DNA of 64,000 bases from Leptasterias polaris. Lineage: Eukaryota; Echinodermata; Asteroidea; Forcipulatida; Asteriidae. Each line of letters opens with the position of its first letter. Positions within the stretch are counted from its first letter, which is position 1. Below, piece by piece: positions 10,973 through 21,400 of this stretch. Both the position numbers and the translations under genes were made by a program. The stretch spans positions 496,001 through 560,000 of the forward strand of contig JAZGTN010000069.1 of the NCBI GenBank assembly GCA_037783415.1, in the 5' to 3' direction. The notes beneath the pieces are model-generated. The model saw nothing but the letters and a program-made list of their open reading frames with translations. It was not told where the DNA came from and searched no databases.

Positions 10973-11312
10973 CCGATGAGCTCTGCAAGCTTAGTTGTTC
11001 TATATATTCAAAAGATGAAGCGTCTTGGATTTAGACACAAAAATTTACAAAATACATTTTATAAACAAATAGACCTCAGGGAAGGAAATTTACTATTTTA
11101 AACAGTTAATAAATAAACTTGCCAAAGAGTAGTAATATTTACAAATAATGTAAAAGCAAACATTTCAATGTTAGATACATAAAAAATTAATAAATAATTC
11201 TGTGATGCATGTATTATGAAATAAAGTTTTTGCCCAAAACAAAAAACACTAACACAATTTTGGTATGCATAATTTAAGTATTATTGATATTCTCTAAATT
11301 TCGGGACTTGAC
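10973..11312. other. AT-rich non-coding
   Basis: No feature could be supported. Confidence 0.4.
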
Positions 11313-11432
11313 ACTAGGTGGCATTAGAGATGCATGTACCAGGAAATTTTTCGATAATTTATGTGCTTTGTGAGAATTTGCACACTACCAAGAATTATGG
11401 ACTTACCTGGTAAGTCTGCTGCCACCAAGTGT
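11313..11432. mobile_element. Small inverted-repeat element (CTAGGTGGC type)
   Basis: Begins 'cactaggtggcattaga' and ends 'acttacctggtaagtctgctgccaccaagtg'. The ends are imperfect inverted repeats around a centre rich in 'accaagaatt'. A second copy lies at 35345-35457 and a possible fragment near 38665. Confidence 0.5.
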
Positions 11433-12421
11433 CCTGAAAACCTTCCCATTCCCATTCCTAGATAAATTATAATAAATTCATTTTTTTATTATGTTGATAT
11501 GTTTTCCATAAAACATATCATAGATAAAAAGGCAGAAGCACAAAAAAGTCTTGTTGCTGGGTTATCAAACTAAAAAACTATCATTACAATAGAAACTGAT
11601 TGAAAATAACCTCTCAAGTAAATTTTTGTTTGTATGACAAATTAAAGGTGTAGCAAAAAGTCGCAGCAGAGTCAGTGATTGTTAAATAAATTCCTTTTTA
11701 TAAAAATATGAGCACCAATTATTGAAAAATAATCAAATAATATTTGGGATGGAGACTCAAGGTTGAAAATAAACTTCTATGATAATATTATAAGGTAATG
11801 AAAAGTTTAAGATAATTTTCTGTTCCTACGAACTACTGAACACCAAAAAATGTTTTCAAATATTCCTACCACTTTTCATAACGCTAGCGAAAGGTGCTAA
11901 CCTTTTTCAACATCAAATTAATAAAAAAAAAACAATACTTGACATAAACAATTCTCAAGATGATTAGTACTTGAACAAACCTAACACCAAAGTGATAAGT
12001 ATACCTTACAAATTATAATCTCGTTGAAGGGACAGTACATCATTGTTTTGTGAAAGAGTCAAATAATTCCCATTCCCTAGTTTTCAATAAACACACCACA
12101 GTAGTAACATTTGAAAATTTCATAAAAATGGTCGTCATTTTTCAGTGAAAACAACAAAAAGTGCATGTGTTGCCAGATTTTGTACTTATTCATATCGGCT
12201 TATTAGCAAAAGTTCAATAAGCAATGGTAATTTCCTTGTCTTTGATAGTCAGACAGCTGTATTTCTCTTGAGGATTGTGACTGGAATTAACTTTAAAGTC
12301 AATAAATGTTTAGATTGGAACTGGTTAACTTTGTTTCAATTTTTGGGGTGTGATAATTACCAATCCTGCTGTCTGTCAATGATGTACCATCCCTCACAGA
12401 GCTAAAATTATAAAGCAAAAC
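11433..12421. other. Non-coding, AT-rich
   Basis: 12078-12105 carries 'tagttttcaataaacacacca', a block also found at 24483 and 33791 (related, + strand) and near 35580 in inverse orientation. It is a short dispersed repeat of unknown class. No gene. Confidence 0.45.
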
Positions 12422-12660
12422 TGGGCCCAATTTCATGGCTTTGCTTATCGAGTAATTCTCTTTTACAGTCACAGTTCTCCACTTTCAAGGTTAATGCCAC
12501 ATTTTTGCAGTAGCTCCATCAGCAAAAAATACTTAGCAATGCGAAGAACGCACACGAACAATTAGAGAGTCCCTTGGCTCCTGTGAAGTAAACCTATGCT
12601 TAATACACTGTGCGAGGCAAATTTTTGTGCTCACGATAAGCAGAACCTAAAAATTGGGCA
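12422..12660. mobile_element. GGGCCCA-type inverted-repeat element
   Basis: Left end 'tgggcccaatttcatggctttgctta', right end 'ataagcagaacctaaaaattgggca', which are inverted relative to each other. Non-coding. Same family as 10797. Confidence 0.55.
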
Positions 12661-13786
12661 CTGATTTTACATTGTCCTGCACACTCTCAGAGTCAACATG
12701 TTATTATTTAGGCAACTGATAATAAATCAGCCTGTCTCAATCCTACACCATGATTACCGAACTAGAGAACTATAGTTATTTCAATATCTTACAACACCTT
12801 TTTGCTCATCTTATTGCATAGAAATTTCCTGGCATTCATACAATTTCTTTCTCTAAATGCGTACATGTATAATATGCTTTCTAAAAAAAATTACAGTAAT
12901 AATATTATTTTTAAAATTGAGACGAAGCGATATCGTGCTGTAGTTCAAATGCAGCACTCAAAATCAAGTTAAACAAAAAAAATTCTGTTAGTGGAGACTA
13001 ATTATTTACACTATTAAAACTATAGCAGGATTTATGTATTTTTTATTTTTTTTTCAGCAGCCATCTTGTTTATCTTCCACTGAAATGAATGTGACCAAAA
13101 TGAGACTGGAAGGGTACAGTTAAGACTGGTGCATTTCCATTTATGAGAAAAGCTACTTGCAAACAGGAAACGACACAACAAGATGGACTATTAAAATGGA
13201 CTATTAAAATGGTCTTTCAAGCTAATAGAAAAAGTAAAGAGCGCCCTCTTGTGATCCCCGTCTCACATCAATTGTGTTCATTGTTTTTTAGTCATATTAT
13301 TGAAACTATGAAGAAGAAAAAAAACCACATTGGACAAATTTAAATAAATCACAACTGTTTACAAAAATAATTTTTGTGAGAATACACTGAATCATCAATG
13401 TTTATGTGAATGTTGAAAATATACTAATAGTTGACAAAAATATCAAAAATAAATAATGTTTAAAAAGTTCAAACCATGGACAACCAAAAATTCAATAATT
13501 TTTTGAAATAATATGGTGTGATAAAACAAAAAACGAAAACCCAAAACACGATAAACCCATCGTGAAAACTTTTGATCATGAACAATTTACAACTAAAACC
13601 CAGTTTGACAATTGTGCCGATCAAACAAAAACAACAATGTGGCCTTTGATATACACAAACCTGAACATTTAACAGAAACAAAAGCCCAAACATGCTGCAG
13701 AAAAAAAAACTATCGTTTTTGGGGCAGTTTCTTCTCTCTTGAATTGGAAGACGATGATATGCTCTTGGGCTAGCAACGTGTGTTAC
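12661..13786. other. Non-coding, probable intron
   Basis: 13185-13208 contains a short direct duplication ('ggactattaaaatgg' twice). Otherwise AT-rich with no supported gene. Confidence 0.45.
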
Positions 13787-13864
13787 CAGCCATTTCTGCT
13801 GTCTGAAGTTCCTCTTTGGCAAAATTGTTGAAATCAAGGTGGCCCAAGGTTGCATTCCATATTA
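13787..13864 (-). CDS. Candidate coding exon, minus strand
   Basis: Minus strand: an excellent acceptor (ttttctttcatttgcag) precedes 13864 and donor GTAACA follows 13787. One frame is fully open through the donor. It enters in phase 1, leaves in phase 1, and has 25 whole codons: IWNATLGHLDFNNF, then AKEELQTAEMA. The peptide is amphipathic and exon-like. I see a loose resemblance of the NAT-L....DF pattern to the C-terminal dimerisation/cytoplasmic-localisation region of Mlx proteins, from memory and not proven. The exit phase fits 7753-7807. Confidence 0.45.
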
Positions 13865-14103
13865 CTGCAAATGAAAGAAAAAGTTACATAACTTGTTTTA
13901 AAAAGTAAGACTTGAAGCAGTGCATGGTGGTAGTATGAGTAAGGTTTGCAGTCACACTACGTGATAATTCTCTCTTGAGTAGTGTCGGCTCTGAGAAGAG
14001 CCAGTGTGTTACCTTCTTATTTTGTTTTTTCCCCCTATGCTTATGTGCTAAGAACTGTTAACTCAGTGCTTTCCCAACTCCTATGGAAACAAATCGACAG
14101 ACA

Positions 14104-14190
14104 TGCTACTTGGATGGGATTCGAACCAACCCCCACCATTCACAGCAGATGTCTCACCACTAAAAGCCTGCTACTCAACATTTTACCAGT
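14104..14190 (-). repeat. tRNA-derived SINE head, minus strand
   Basis: Reverse complement carries an A-box-like 'tagtggtgagac' and a B-box 'ggttcgaatccc' about 30 bp apart. There is no credible closed cloverleaf, so this is a SINE promoter fragment rather than a tRNA gene. Confidence 0.55.
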
Positions 14191-15660
14191 TTGCTCTGAT
14201 CGCTTCTGGAGAAGAAGCTATTTCTAAAAACTCTGTAACTTTAAAAACTTGTGAGAAGCTCACACAATTAGGTCTACTTAATAAACTTAAAGACCTCAGA
14301 AAAGGTTAAAAGTTTCAGCGGAATTAAATAATTTCTAGAGAAGGAACTTTCTAGATTCCCCCTTGACTCATCGAGAGGTTTTTTTTCTTCCCATAAACCA
14401 AGCTCCCACCTGCGTGCCAAAGAAAAAACAAACCGCATACAATGAATAAAACTGACAAAACCCCCTAGATACAACCTTCTTTCACACCCATTTGGTAAAA
14501 TCAGTCAAATTGAGCAACAGGTGGAACTAAACTACGGAACTGCCAGACTGTTGAGAACCGCCCGAGCATAGAGAAAGTTGGGTTTGAAGGAGAAAAGGGG
14601 GGCTTAATCAAGCCATACCCATTGTCACAACCCAAGCAAAATCAGTCATTTCCGTTGAAGTCAATGAGCTGAATCAAAGTAAACAATTTGGAGTACATTC
14701 CTGCGCAGCTTTTAGCATTATGAACGAGTGTCCCCTGGGGCGATATCTGGGCGCATGTTTCCCCACAAGGGCATCATATCTGGGTTTTCCTTTATAATGA
14801 AATAATGTTTCATAGGTCCCACTATAATTTTAAAAGTTATGAAACACATGAAAATTGTGCAGTTAGGTTTATGGTAACATCGTAACATGAATCTCTCTAT
14901 GATTTGTGGTGGTTACGTAAGAATCGATGGAGTGTTTTTTTCAGAACCACTACAACTCATACGAAAGACTTGTACTGCAAACCTCTGCAGATTTCTTTTC
15001 CAGCACAGTAAATTTTACATCCTACACATTAAAGTTCATTAGGTGGGGATAGTAAAAGGGTGGATCATAAAAACTCTTCAGTTTGATCAAGAATCAAGTC
15101 ATGAAACTACTATTTCAATGGTTTCCCATCACTTTTTCTATAAAAAAGGTGAAGTAATATTTGTTTTTGTTTTTATCAACACATGCTAGAATATTATCAT
15201 TTACAGCTTTTTTTGATGATAGTTCTTAAAAAAGAAAAGAAAACATGACATCTATGATGATGACTGGCACCACCCTCTAGACCAAAGATCGTGCATCCCA
15301 GGTGCAAGATGTGCCAACTCAGGCTAAAATGTGAAGTGCACCGGGAGCAACTCTTTTGATGCAACAATAGTGCAGATAATGACAATATCTATCAATGCTA
15401 TAACGTAACTGTTGCTTACCGAAATGGTACCCATGCCATTCTTTACATTCTAACAATAGATACACTTCCAGTTGCCCATCTTGCGCCTTGTGGCACTATA
15501 CAATCTTTGCTCTATACCAACTGTTAGCTTCAAGACAAAATATATTCATGTACCACAGTTTCATTAAACCATTGGTTTTTGGAAGAGTATATTATTCAGT
15601 GAACGATTTCCCTTGTATAGCAGAGCGAATTGCTCAAAAATCAGGAGTTGCTACTCAATA
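14191..15660. other. Non-coding, probable intron left of the retrotransposon
   Basis: 15413-15530 is a repeat fragment shared with 39800-39905 ('gttgctta.cgaaatgg', 'agttgcccatcttgcgcc', 'caatctttg'). No gene. Confidence 0.45.
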
Positions 15661-15664
15661 TTAG
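15661..15664. repeat. Target site duplication, left (TTAG)
   Basis: TTAG immediately before the 5' LTR is repeated directly after the 3' LTR at 24384-24387. Extending to 5 bp breaks the match, so the duplication is 4 bp, as in some gypsy-group elements. Confidence 0.85.
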
Positions 15665-17164
15665 TGTGACAGCCCATTTACATATTTCTCCTGCGCAGCG
15701 CCCTCGCTTGACCCTAAGGTAAAGCTCACACTTATTCTTTGTCTTGAGTGAGTCATTCCACCACTAGCACTGGTACTGTTAACACCACACACAGTGTCCT
15801 GCTTCCTTCTACACATGTTCTTAGTTAATGTCTCAAGATTTTGTGGATGACTCGACTGGGGTAAGAATTCATTTATATTGTTTAATAATTGTTCTTATTG
15901 TTAAAGTTCCTAAGTTTCTTTTTATTGAGACTTTGTGAACACTTTTTGATTAATTCCGAAGTTAGCTTGAGTATTCTTAAACTTTACTCTGATTACTGAA
16001 TTTAAAGTGGATTCATTCATTGATGGTCTTTAGGAAGCCCGGATTCACTGTGTTATATCTATTATTGCATATTTAGGAAAGATCATCCTTTTGATGACTT
16101 TCTGTGTTTAGAGATATAATCTATTTCCATGGATTTGAAGGATTTAGATTTCCCTTACTTTGATTACATGTACATGTATAAACCACTTTATTTCTTGTTC
16201 ACATTTAGTTAACTTCTTGAGTACACAAAGTTCAAGAATAGATTTCCTTATTTTACAATACATATATTCCTCATCTATTTTCCACTTGTGTATGTACATA
16301 TTCTTAGATTTATACTTTCAGTGTATAAATTCATAGTTTCTTTGTCCTGTGTAGATGCCCATAGTGCAGTGTAGTGATACCCTAATCCCCTAAGTTGCTG
16401 CATATATAATGAGGTGCACACAGTTTCTTGGAAGGCACCATACCTTAGTACAGGGAGGCAGAGTGTTTATTACCCTGCAGAGATTTCTTTTGTCCAGTGT
16501 TTATTGGAGCGTGTGACCTAAGATATACCAGTAATGTCTTATTAGACTGGCACACTAGTCCTTAGGTTTATGTGATGCAGCATATATTACTCATATTTCT
16601 CTTTTAATACTTAATTAAATATGCCATCTGCATACTTGTTTATCATTTATTTAGTTATGTTATTTCTTTATAATCCTGTTCTTATGATATTAATTCATTT
16701 TTCCTAAGTTAGTTTCTTTATGGATCCTTAGGTTATAATGATGAGCAGACTGATTTAAGTCTATGGTTTGCTGAGTCCATAGTCATATATTTAGAGATGC
16801 ATTGCACATTTGCTTTAGTTATTTCCTATTTTGTCTTTGCAAGTTAAAGCATTTACATGCCTTGTATTAATTCATTTTTGGAATTTAACTTGACTTTATA
16901 GTTAGAGGCAAATTGTGTTATCAAGTTCGATTTATCTCTTTTGATTGCATTGGATTTTCTGAGGATTATCATTGTTCTTTTTATAATTTACTTTGCTGGA
17001 TTGGTATTTCCTAAAGCATTGTATTTATATGGAAATTCTATTTTGTATCTTTTCAGGGCTTGTTTTGGTTTTGCTAATTACTTAAAAGATGCAGCTCACC
17101 ATTAAATGAACCAGACACAGTAATGTACACCATCCTTGTCGTGTCACATTTTCTCAGTGTCACA
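15665..17164 (+). repeat. 5' LTR
   Basis: Begins TGTGACAG and ends AGTGTCACA, so the termini form a 7-bp inverted repeat (TGTGACA/TGTCACA). It is AT-rich. A TATA-like 'catatataatg' at 16401-16411 followed by 'gaggtgcacac' is a possible core promoter (weak). The last 24 bp contain GTGTCACA twice, at 17141 and 17157. At 1500 bp it is long for the group. Confidence 0.95.
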
Positions 17165-17190
17165 TTTGGCGTCGTAGACAGGATGGTGTA
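17126..17190 (+). other. Predicted U5-PBS hairpin
   Basis: U5 bases 17126-17140 (TACACCATCC-TTGTC) are complementary to 17177-17190 (GACAGGATGGTGTA) apart from one extra T, a stem of about 14 bp. The loop contains the LTR end and the first part of the PBS; the 3' part of the PBS lies in the stem. Retroviral leaders carry analogous U5-leader stems around the PBS. That this one folds in RNA is inference. Confidence 0.6.
17167..17184 (+). other. Primer-binding site (tRNA-complementary)
   Basis: TGGCGTCGTAGACAGGAT starts 2 bp after the LTR end. The leading TGG pairs with the CCA end of a tRNA, as expected for minus-strand priming. The tRNA species was not identified. Confidence 0.75.
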
Positions 17191-17279
17191 TTATTATACT
17201 GCATCTACCCCCAGTCGAGGATGAGGCGAAACTAACGGCAGACAATTGACCCCGAGACGAGCTGCTACATCTATCAAGA

Positions 17280-18347
17280 ATGGAGGGAATGGAGCAACTG
17301 CGGGCCGAGCTTGAGGCGATGAAGGTAGCACTTCAGGCAGAGAAGGAGGAGCGCGAGAAGGCCACAGCTGGCATCAGCTCTACTACCCCACCAGCGAAGC
17401 AGATATACGTAGCAGCAGGGAGACGGCTGGAACGCTTCAGGGGAAAGCCGGAGAAACCGAGTGATCCATTTGTCCAAGAGTGGGTCAGTGACGTCAAAGG
17501 TCAGTTGGCTGCTCGACAGATCGGAGTGGAGGACGGTGCTGCGTTTATCATCGACCATCTTGCCGGCAGAGCTAGGCAAGAAATTCTTGGCAGAGGTGAT
17601 GCTGTGAAGGGTCCAGACGACATCTTCCGTGTACTGCTGAAAGTCTTTGGTGATGGTGACACGCTCCCCCAGATCCAGCAGAAGTTTTTCTCCTTCCACC
17701 AAGGCCAAGGAGAAGATCTACTGAGTTTCTCCCTCGAGCTCATGGAATTATTTAATTCTATGGCTCGCCTGGATGTCTCCTTCAATGCTACGAGAGATAA
17801 AACACTGAAGGGAAGGCTAGCCGAGGCAGTTAATGATGAGGGTCTACGGAGAGAACTGCGTCGCATGAATATTGATTCACCAGAGTTGAGTTTCTTCGAT
17901 GCTAGAGACCGTGCCATCGAGTGGCTTGGCACCAGCCGTGTCAAAACCCAGAAGGCAGTAGCAGTACACGAGGTCAAGGCTGAAGACGGGGCACATGGCA
18001 TGAAGGCACTTCTTGAAAGGCAGGGCGAACAACTGCAGCGGCAACAACAGCAGATTGAGGCACTCTTACAGGCCATGCAGCGACCTGCTCGCCGTTGGAG
18101 TCAGGATCCTAGACGTTGCTACAATTGCCAGTCCACGGGTCATCTCAAGCGAGACTGTCCCCATGCCTCGTCATCCCCGTCGTCAGGAGGAACGAGTCAG
18201 GGTACCAGGGATCTCCAGCAGTTTGTCCCCCAGCAGTCCATGGCACAGCACTTTGTCCCCCAGCAGTCCATGGCACAGCACTTTGTCCCCAATCAGTCCC
18301 CAGCACAGCAGTTTGTCCCCAAGAAGCCTGGCCCTCAGTTAAACTAG
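17280..18347 (+). CDS. gag: Gag polyprotein of the Ty3/gypsy element
   Basis: A structural protein forming the virus-like particle that packages element RNA. It has 355 residues and begins 115 bp after the LTR. Residues 1-28 look coiled-coil (MEQLRAELEAMK, then ALQAEKEERE). Residues about 35-220 form the capsid-like core (RFRGKPEKPSDPFVQEWV...; FFSFHQGQGEDLLSF). Residues 240-268 are glutamine-rich. One CCHC zinc knuckle, C280-X2-C283-X4-H288-X4-C293, would bind nucleic acid. The C-terminus has four copies of a 10-residue FVPQQSMAQH-type repeat (about 312-347). The stop TAG at 18345 directly follows the frameshift heptamer. A short upstream ORF (ATG at 17221) precedes it. Confidence 0.93.
   Translation: MEGMEQLRAELEAMKVALQAEKEEREKATAGISSTTPPAKQIYVAAGRRLERFRGKPEKPSDPFVQEWVSDVKGQLAARQIGVEDGAAFIIDHLAGRARQEILGRGDAVKGPDDIFRVLLKVFGDGDTLPQIQQKFFSFHQGQGEDLLSFSLELMELFNSMARLDVSFNATRDKTLKGRLAEAVNDEGLRRELRRMNIDSPELSFFDARDRAIEWLGTSRVKTQKAVAVHEVKAEDGAHGMKALLERQGEQLQRQQQQIEALLQAMQRPARRWSQDPRRCYNCQSTGHLKRDCPHASSSPSSGGTSQGTRDLQQFVPQQSMAQHFVPQQSMAQHFVPNQSPAQQFVPKKPGPQLN
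18211..18320 (+). repeat. 30-bp tandem repeat in the gag/pol overlap
   Basis: 'TTTGTCCCC' recurs at 18222, 18252, 18282 and 18312, giving an exact 30-bp period. The two middle units are nearly identical. Because 30 is divisible by 3, the unit stays open in both the gag frame (QQSMAQHFVP) and the pol frame (AVHGTALCPP). Confidence 0.9.
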
Positions 18348-18405
18348 AACGGCCTGTCATTGAGAGCCACACGGCAGGCCCACAAGAATCAACTAATAGC
18401 GGCTC
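18338..18405 (+). promoter_or_regulatory. Programmed -1 ribosomal frameshift site with stem-loop/pseudoknot
   Basis: The heptamer G TTA AAC (18338-18344, gag frame) is followed at once by the gag stop TAG and a 6-nt spacer. Then comes a stem, 18351-18358 (GGCCTGTC) with 18373-18380 (GGCAGGCC): 8 bp with one G-U pair and a 14-nt loop. Loop bases 18364-18368 (GAGCC) can pair with 18401-18405 (GGCTC), making an H-type pseudoknot. GUUAAAC is a known functional slippery heptamer (equine arteritis virus). Pol is in the -1 frame, as required. Frameshifting itself is inferred. Confidence 0.8.
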
Positions 18406-21400
18406 AATCTACAGAAAAGCGGTAGGGCAGTGTCCAGAATCTGTCGTCCAGCTTGGTGCATCAAGGGTGCGTTGTCTACTTGACACAGGAGCGCAAGTTT
18501 CAACGATTACTGAATCTTCCTTCAGAGAACACTTTCCTGAGACAGAATTAGTAGATGTGACTGCGTTCATCAGCATCTCCGGTGCTCAAGGTCTGGCCAT
18601 TCCCTACCTCGGCTATGTTGAATTGCCACTAACAGTGCTGGGCCACTCTTTCATCAACATGGGTTTTCTGGTGGTCAAGGACCCTACAGGCACATCGATT
18701 GCAGAGAGGAAGAAGACAGTACCAGGAGTGATTGGGTCAAACATCTTCAGGGACATCCGAGAGAAGTTACGGCAAGATGCGAGCGGCCAAAACTACCTGG
18801 AGGTGTTGAACAGACGAAGTGACGCACCTGAATGGGCTCATGTACTCGCTCTCTACGAGGAAGTGCGAAGTTGCACTGTACAACAGCCAGATTTTGCAGG
18901 TAAAGTCCGAACAGTGGGGTCCAAGCCCATCCTAGTCCCCGCCAACTCTCTCCTTCTGATGGAATGTTCAGTGAAACCTGCTGCAACTGATGTGACTTAC
19001 GAGGCCATAATAGAACAGCTGGATGTAGATGTGACCCACATACCAAATGGGTTAGCTGTAGCTCCTACACTAGTCTCCGTCGACAGCAGTGGTAGAATAC
19101 CGGTTCAAGTTGCTAATTTCACGAATGATGACCTCTATTTACCCCCGAGAACCCCAGTAGCCACAGTGAGCAGTGCGGTCGCTGAACACCACAGCAGAGC
19201 TTTTGAAGCAACTTTGCAGGAAATGCAGGCAGGTGAAGTAAAAAACGACTGCGCTAATGAAGCCAGGAGCCTGATGTCACGGATGAAAGTCGGTACTGGG
19301 ATAAGTGACGATCAGCAACATCAACTCCACCGACTAATTTCCAGCCATGCCAGCACATTTAGCAGAGATGAAGACGACATCGGACTCTGTGACAAAATAT
19401 CTCATGCTATCAACACTACTGACGATGTTCCAGTTCGAGTACCTCACCGGCGCATACCACCTCACCAATGGGCTGAAGTTCGAGAACACCTGCAGAAATC
19501 TCTCGAAATGGGCGTGATCAGGGAGTCCTCCAGTCCGTATGCCTCACCGATCGTACTCGTGAGGAAGCGAGATGGAAAGCTGAGACTTTGTGTTGATTAC
19601 AGGGCCCTGAATGCCAAGACTCACAGAGATGCCTATCCACTTCCCCGCATTGACGAAGCCCTCGATGCACTTGGTGGAGCGAAGTTCTTTTGCAGCCTGG
19701 ATCTCGCCCATGGGTTCCATCAAATTCCCGTTGCTGCAAAAGATGTTGAGAAGACAGCCTTCCGAGTAGGAACTGGAGGTCTGTACGAGTTCACCCGTAT
19801 GCCCTTCGGCCTCTGCAATGCGCCAGCCACATTCATGCGCTTAATGGACAAAGCATTCGGTGACAAAAACTTCCAGTCTCTCATCGTCTACTTAGATGAC
19901 ATCTTAGTCTTTGGTCGTACCTTCGAGGAGACGCTTGAACGACTACGGTTAGTGCTGGACCGCCTCACTGAATTTGGCTTGAAGGTTAAACCAGAGAAGT
20001 GCAACCTGTTCACGGAACAACTGAAGTACTTGGGCCATTCCATATCTGATGGCGGGATATCTCCAGATCCTGAGAAGATAAGCGCGGTGAGAGAATGGAA
20101 GAAGCCAGCCACAGAAAGTGAACTCCGCGGGTTTCTTGGTCTAGCTGGGTACTACCGCCGTTTTGTACCAGGGTTTGCTAAAGTCGCGGCTCCACTCCAC
20201 GCACTCTTAGGAGGTACAGGGAAGAAGAAGCACAGAAAGGTCAGTTCCATCAAACTCACATCAGATGCATGGGATGAGTCTTGTGACAAGTCGTTCACTG
20301 ACTTGAAACAACTTCTGACGACTGCTCCTCTCCTAGGCTACCCCGATTTCTCTCGTCAATTCATCCTGGAGGTTGATGCTAGCTACCAAGGTCTGGGCGC
20401 AGTTTTGTCCCAACAACAAGAGCAAGGTTTGGTAGTCCTGGGTTACGCCAGTAGAGGCTTGAGAGTGAATGAAAGGAACATGCAGAACTACAGCAGCATG
20501 AAGTTGGAACTGTTGGCATTGCGTTGGGCGATCACTGTGAAGTTCAGGGACATCCTTCTCGGTGCAAACTTTGTCGTTTACACTGATAATAACCCCCTCA
20601 GCTATCTGCAGACGAACACGAAGTTGGGAGCGACAGAGACCAGATGGGCTGGAGAGTTGGAACAGTTCCAGTTCACAATCAAATATAGGTCAGGAAGGAG
20701 TAACCGTAATGCCGATGCCCTCAGCAGGAAGACCACTCACAGTGAAGACCTGCAAACTGCCCACTCTGAAGAGATGTCCACTGAAGAGACCATTTCTTCA
20801 TCTTATGCTTCCACTCCCATCCCCTCCACAGTTGTTTTGCAAGTTCGAGACACCCTGGTTGAAGCTGGACTAAATGAACTCCGCATCAGACCAGATGTGA
20901 CAGCACCTGCTGCGATGTCAACCCTTCCCTCCATCTCTACTGAAGACATGGCTACACTCCAACAGAATGACAAACACCTAGGCAGATTGTGGACTTACTG
21001 GGAGAGTGGACGACAACCACACATCAGTGAGCTCATGAAGGAGGACAAGCCAACGCGGAAGTTGCTGAAGTTCTGGAACCACCTGGAGGCGAGAGACAAC
21101 ATTCTCTACAAGAAAAGAAAAGAAGCGAGTGGCGAGATCAGTCAACTTCTACTTCCTCAAGTTCTACGAGAGCAGTTGTTAACCGCAGTCCATGATCAGG
21201 TTGGACATCAAGGAGTAGAAAGGACCCTTGCACTCGCCCGTAACAGATGTTTCTGGCCAGGGATGATACACGACATCGAAGAGTACTGCCGGAATTGTCA
21301 AAGGTGTATGTTAGCCAAAGCTGGGAAGAAGCTCCATCCTACCATGGGTTCCTTAATCGCCAAAAGACCCCTCGAAGTTCTCGCCATGGACTTCACCGTC

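Noticed and set aside
15419..15450. 30-bp segment with an acceptor and GTAAGC donor on the minus strand
   Set aside because: Lies within a repeat fragment also present at 39800-39905, so the splice-like signals are part of the repeat.
17274..18076. Antisense ORFs across gag (and others across pol)
   Set aside because: They are shadows of the strongly coding + strand frames. No independent start, domain or context.
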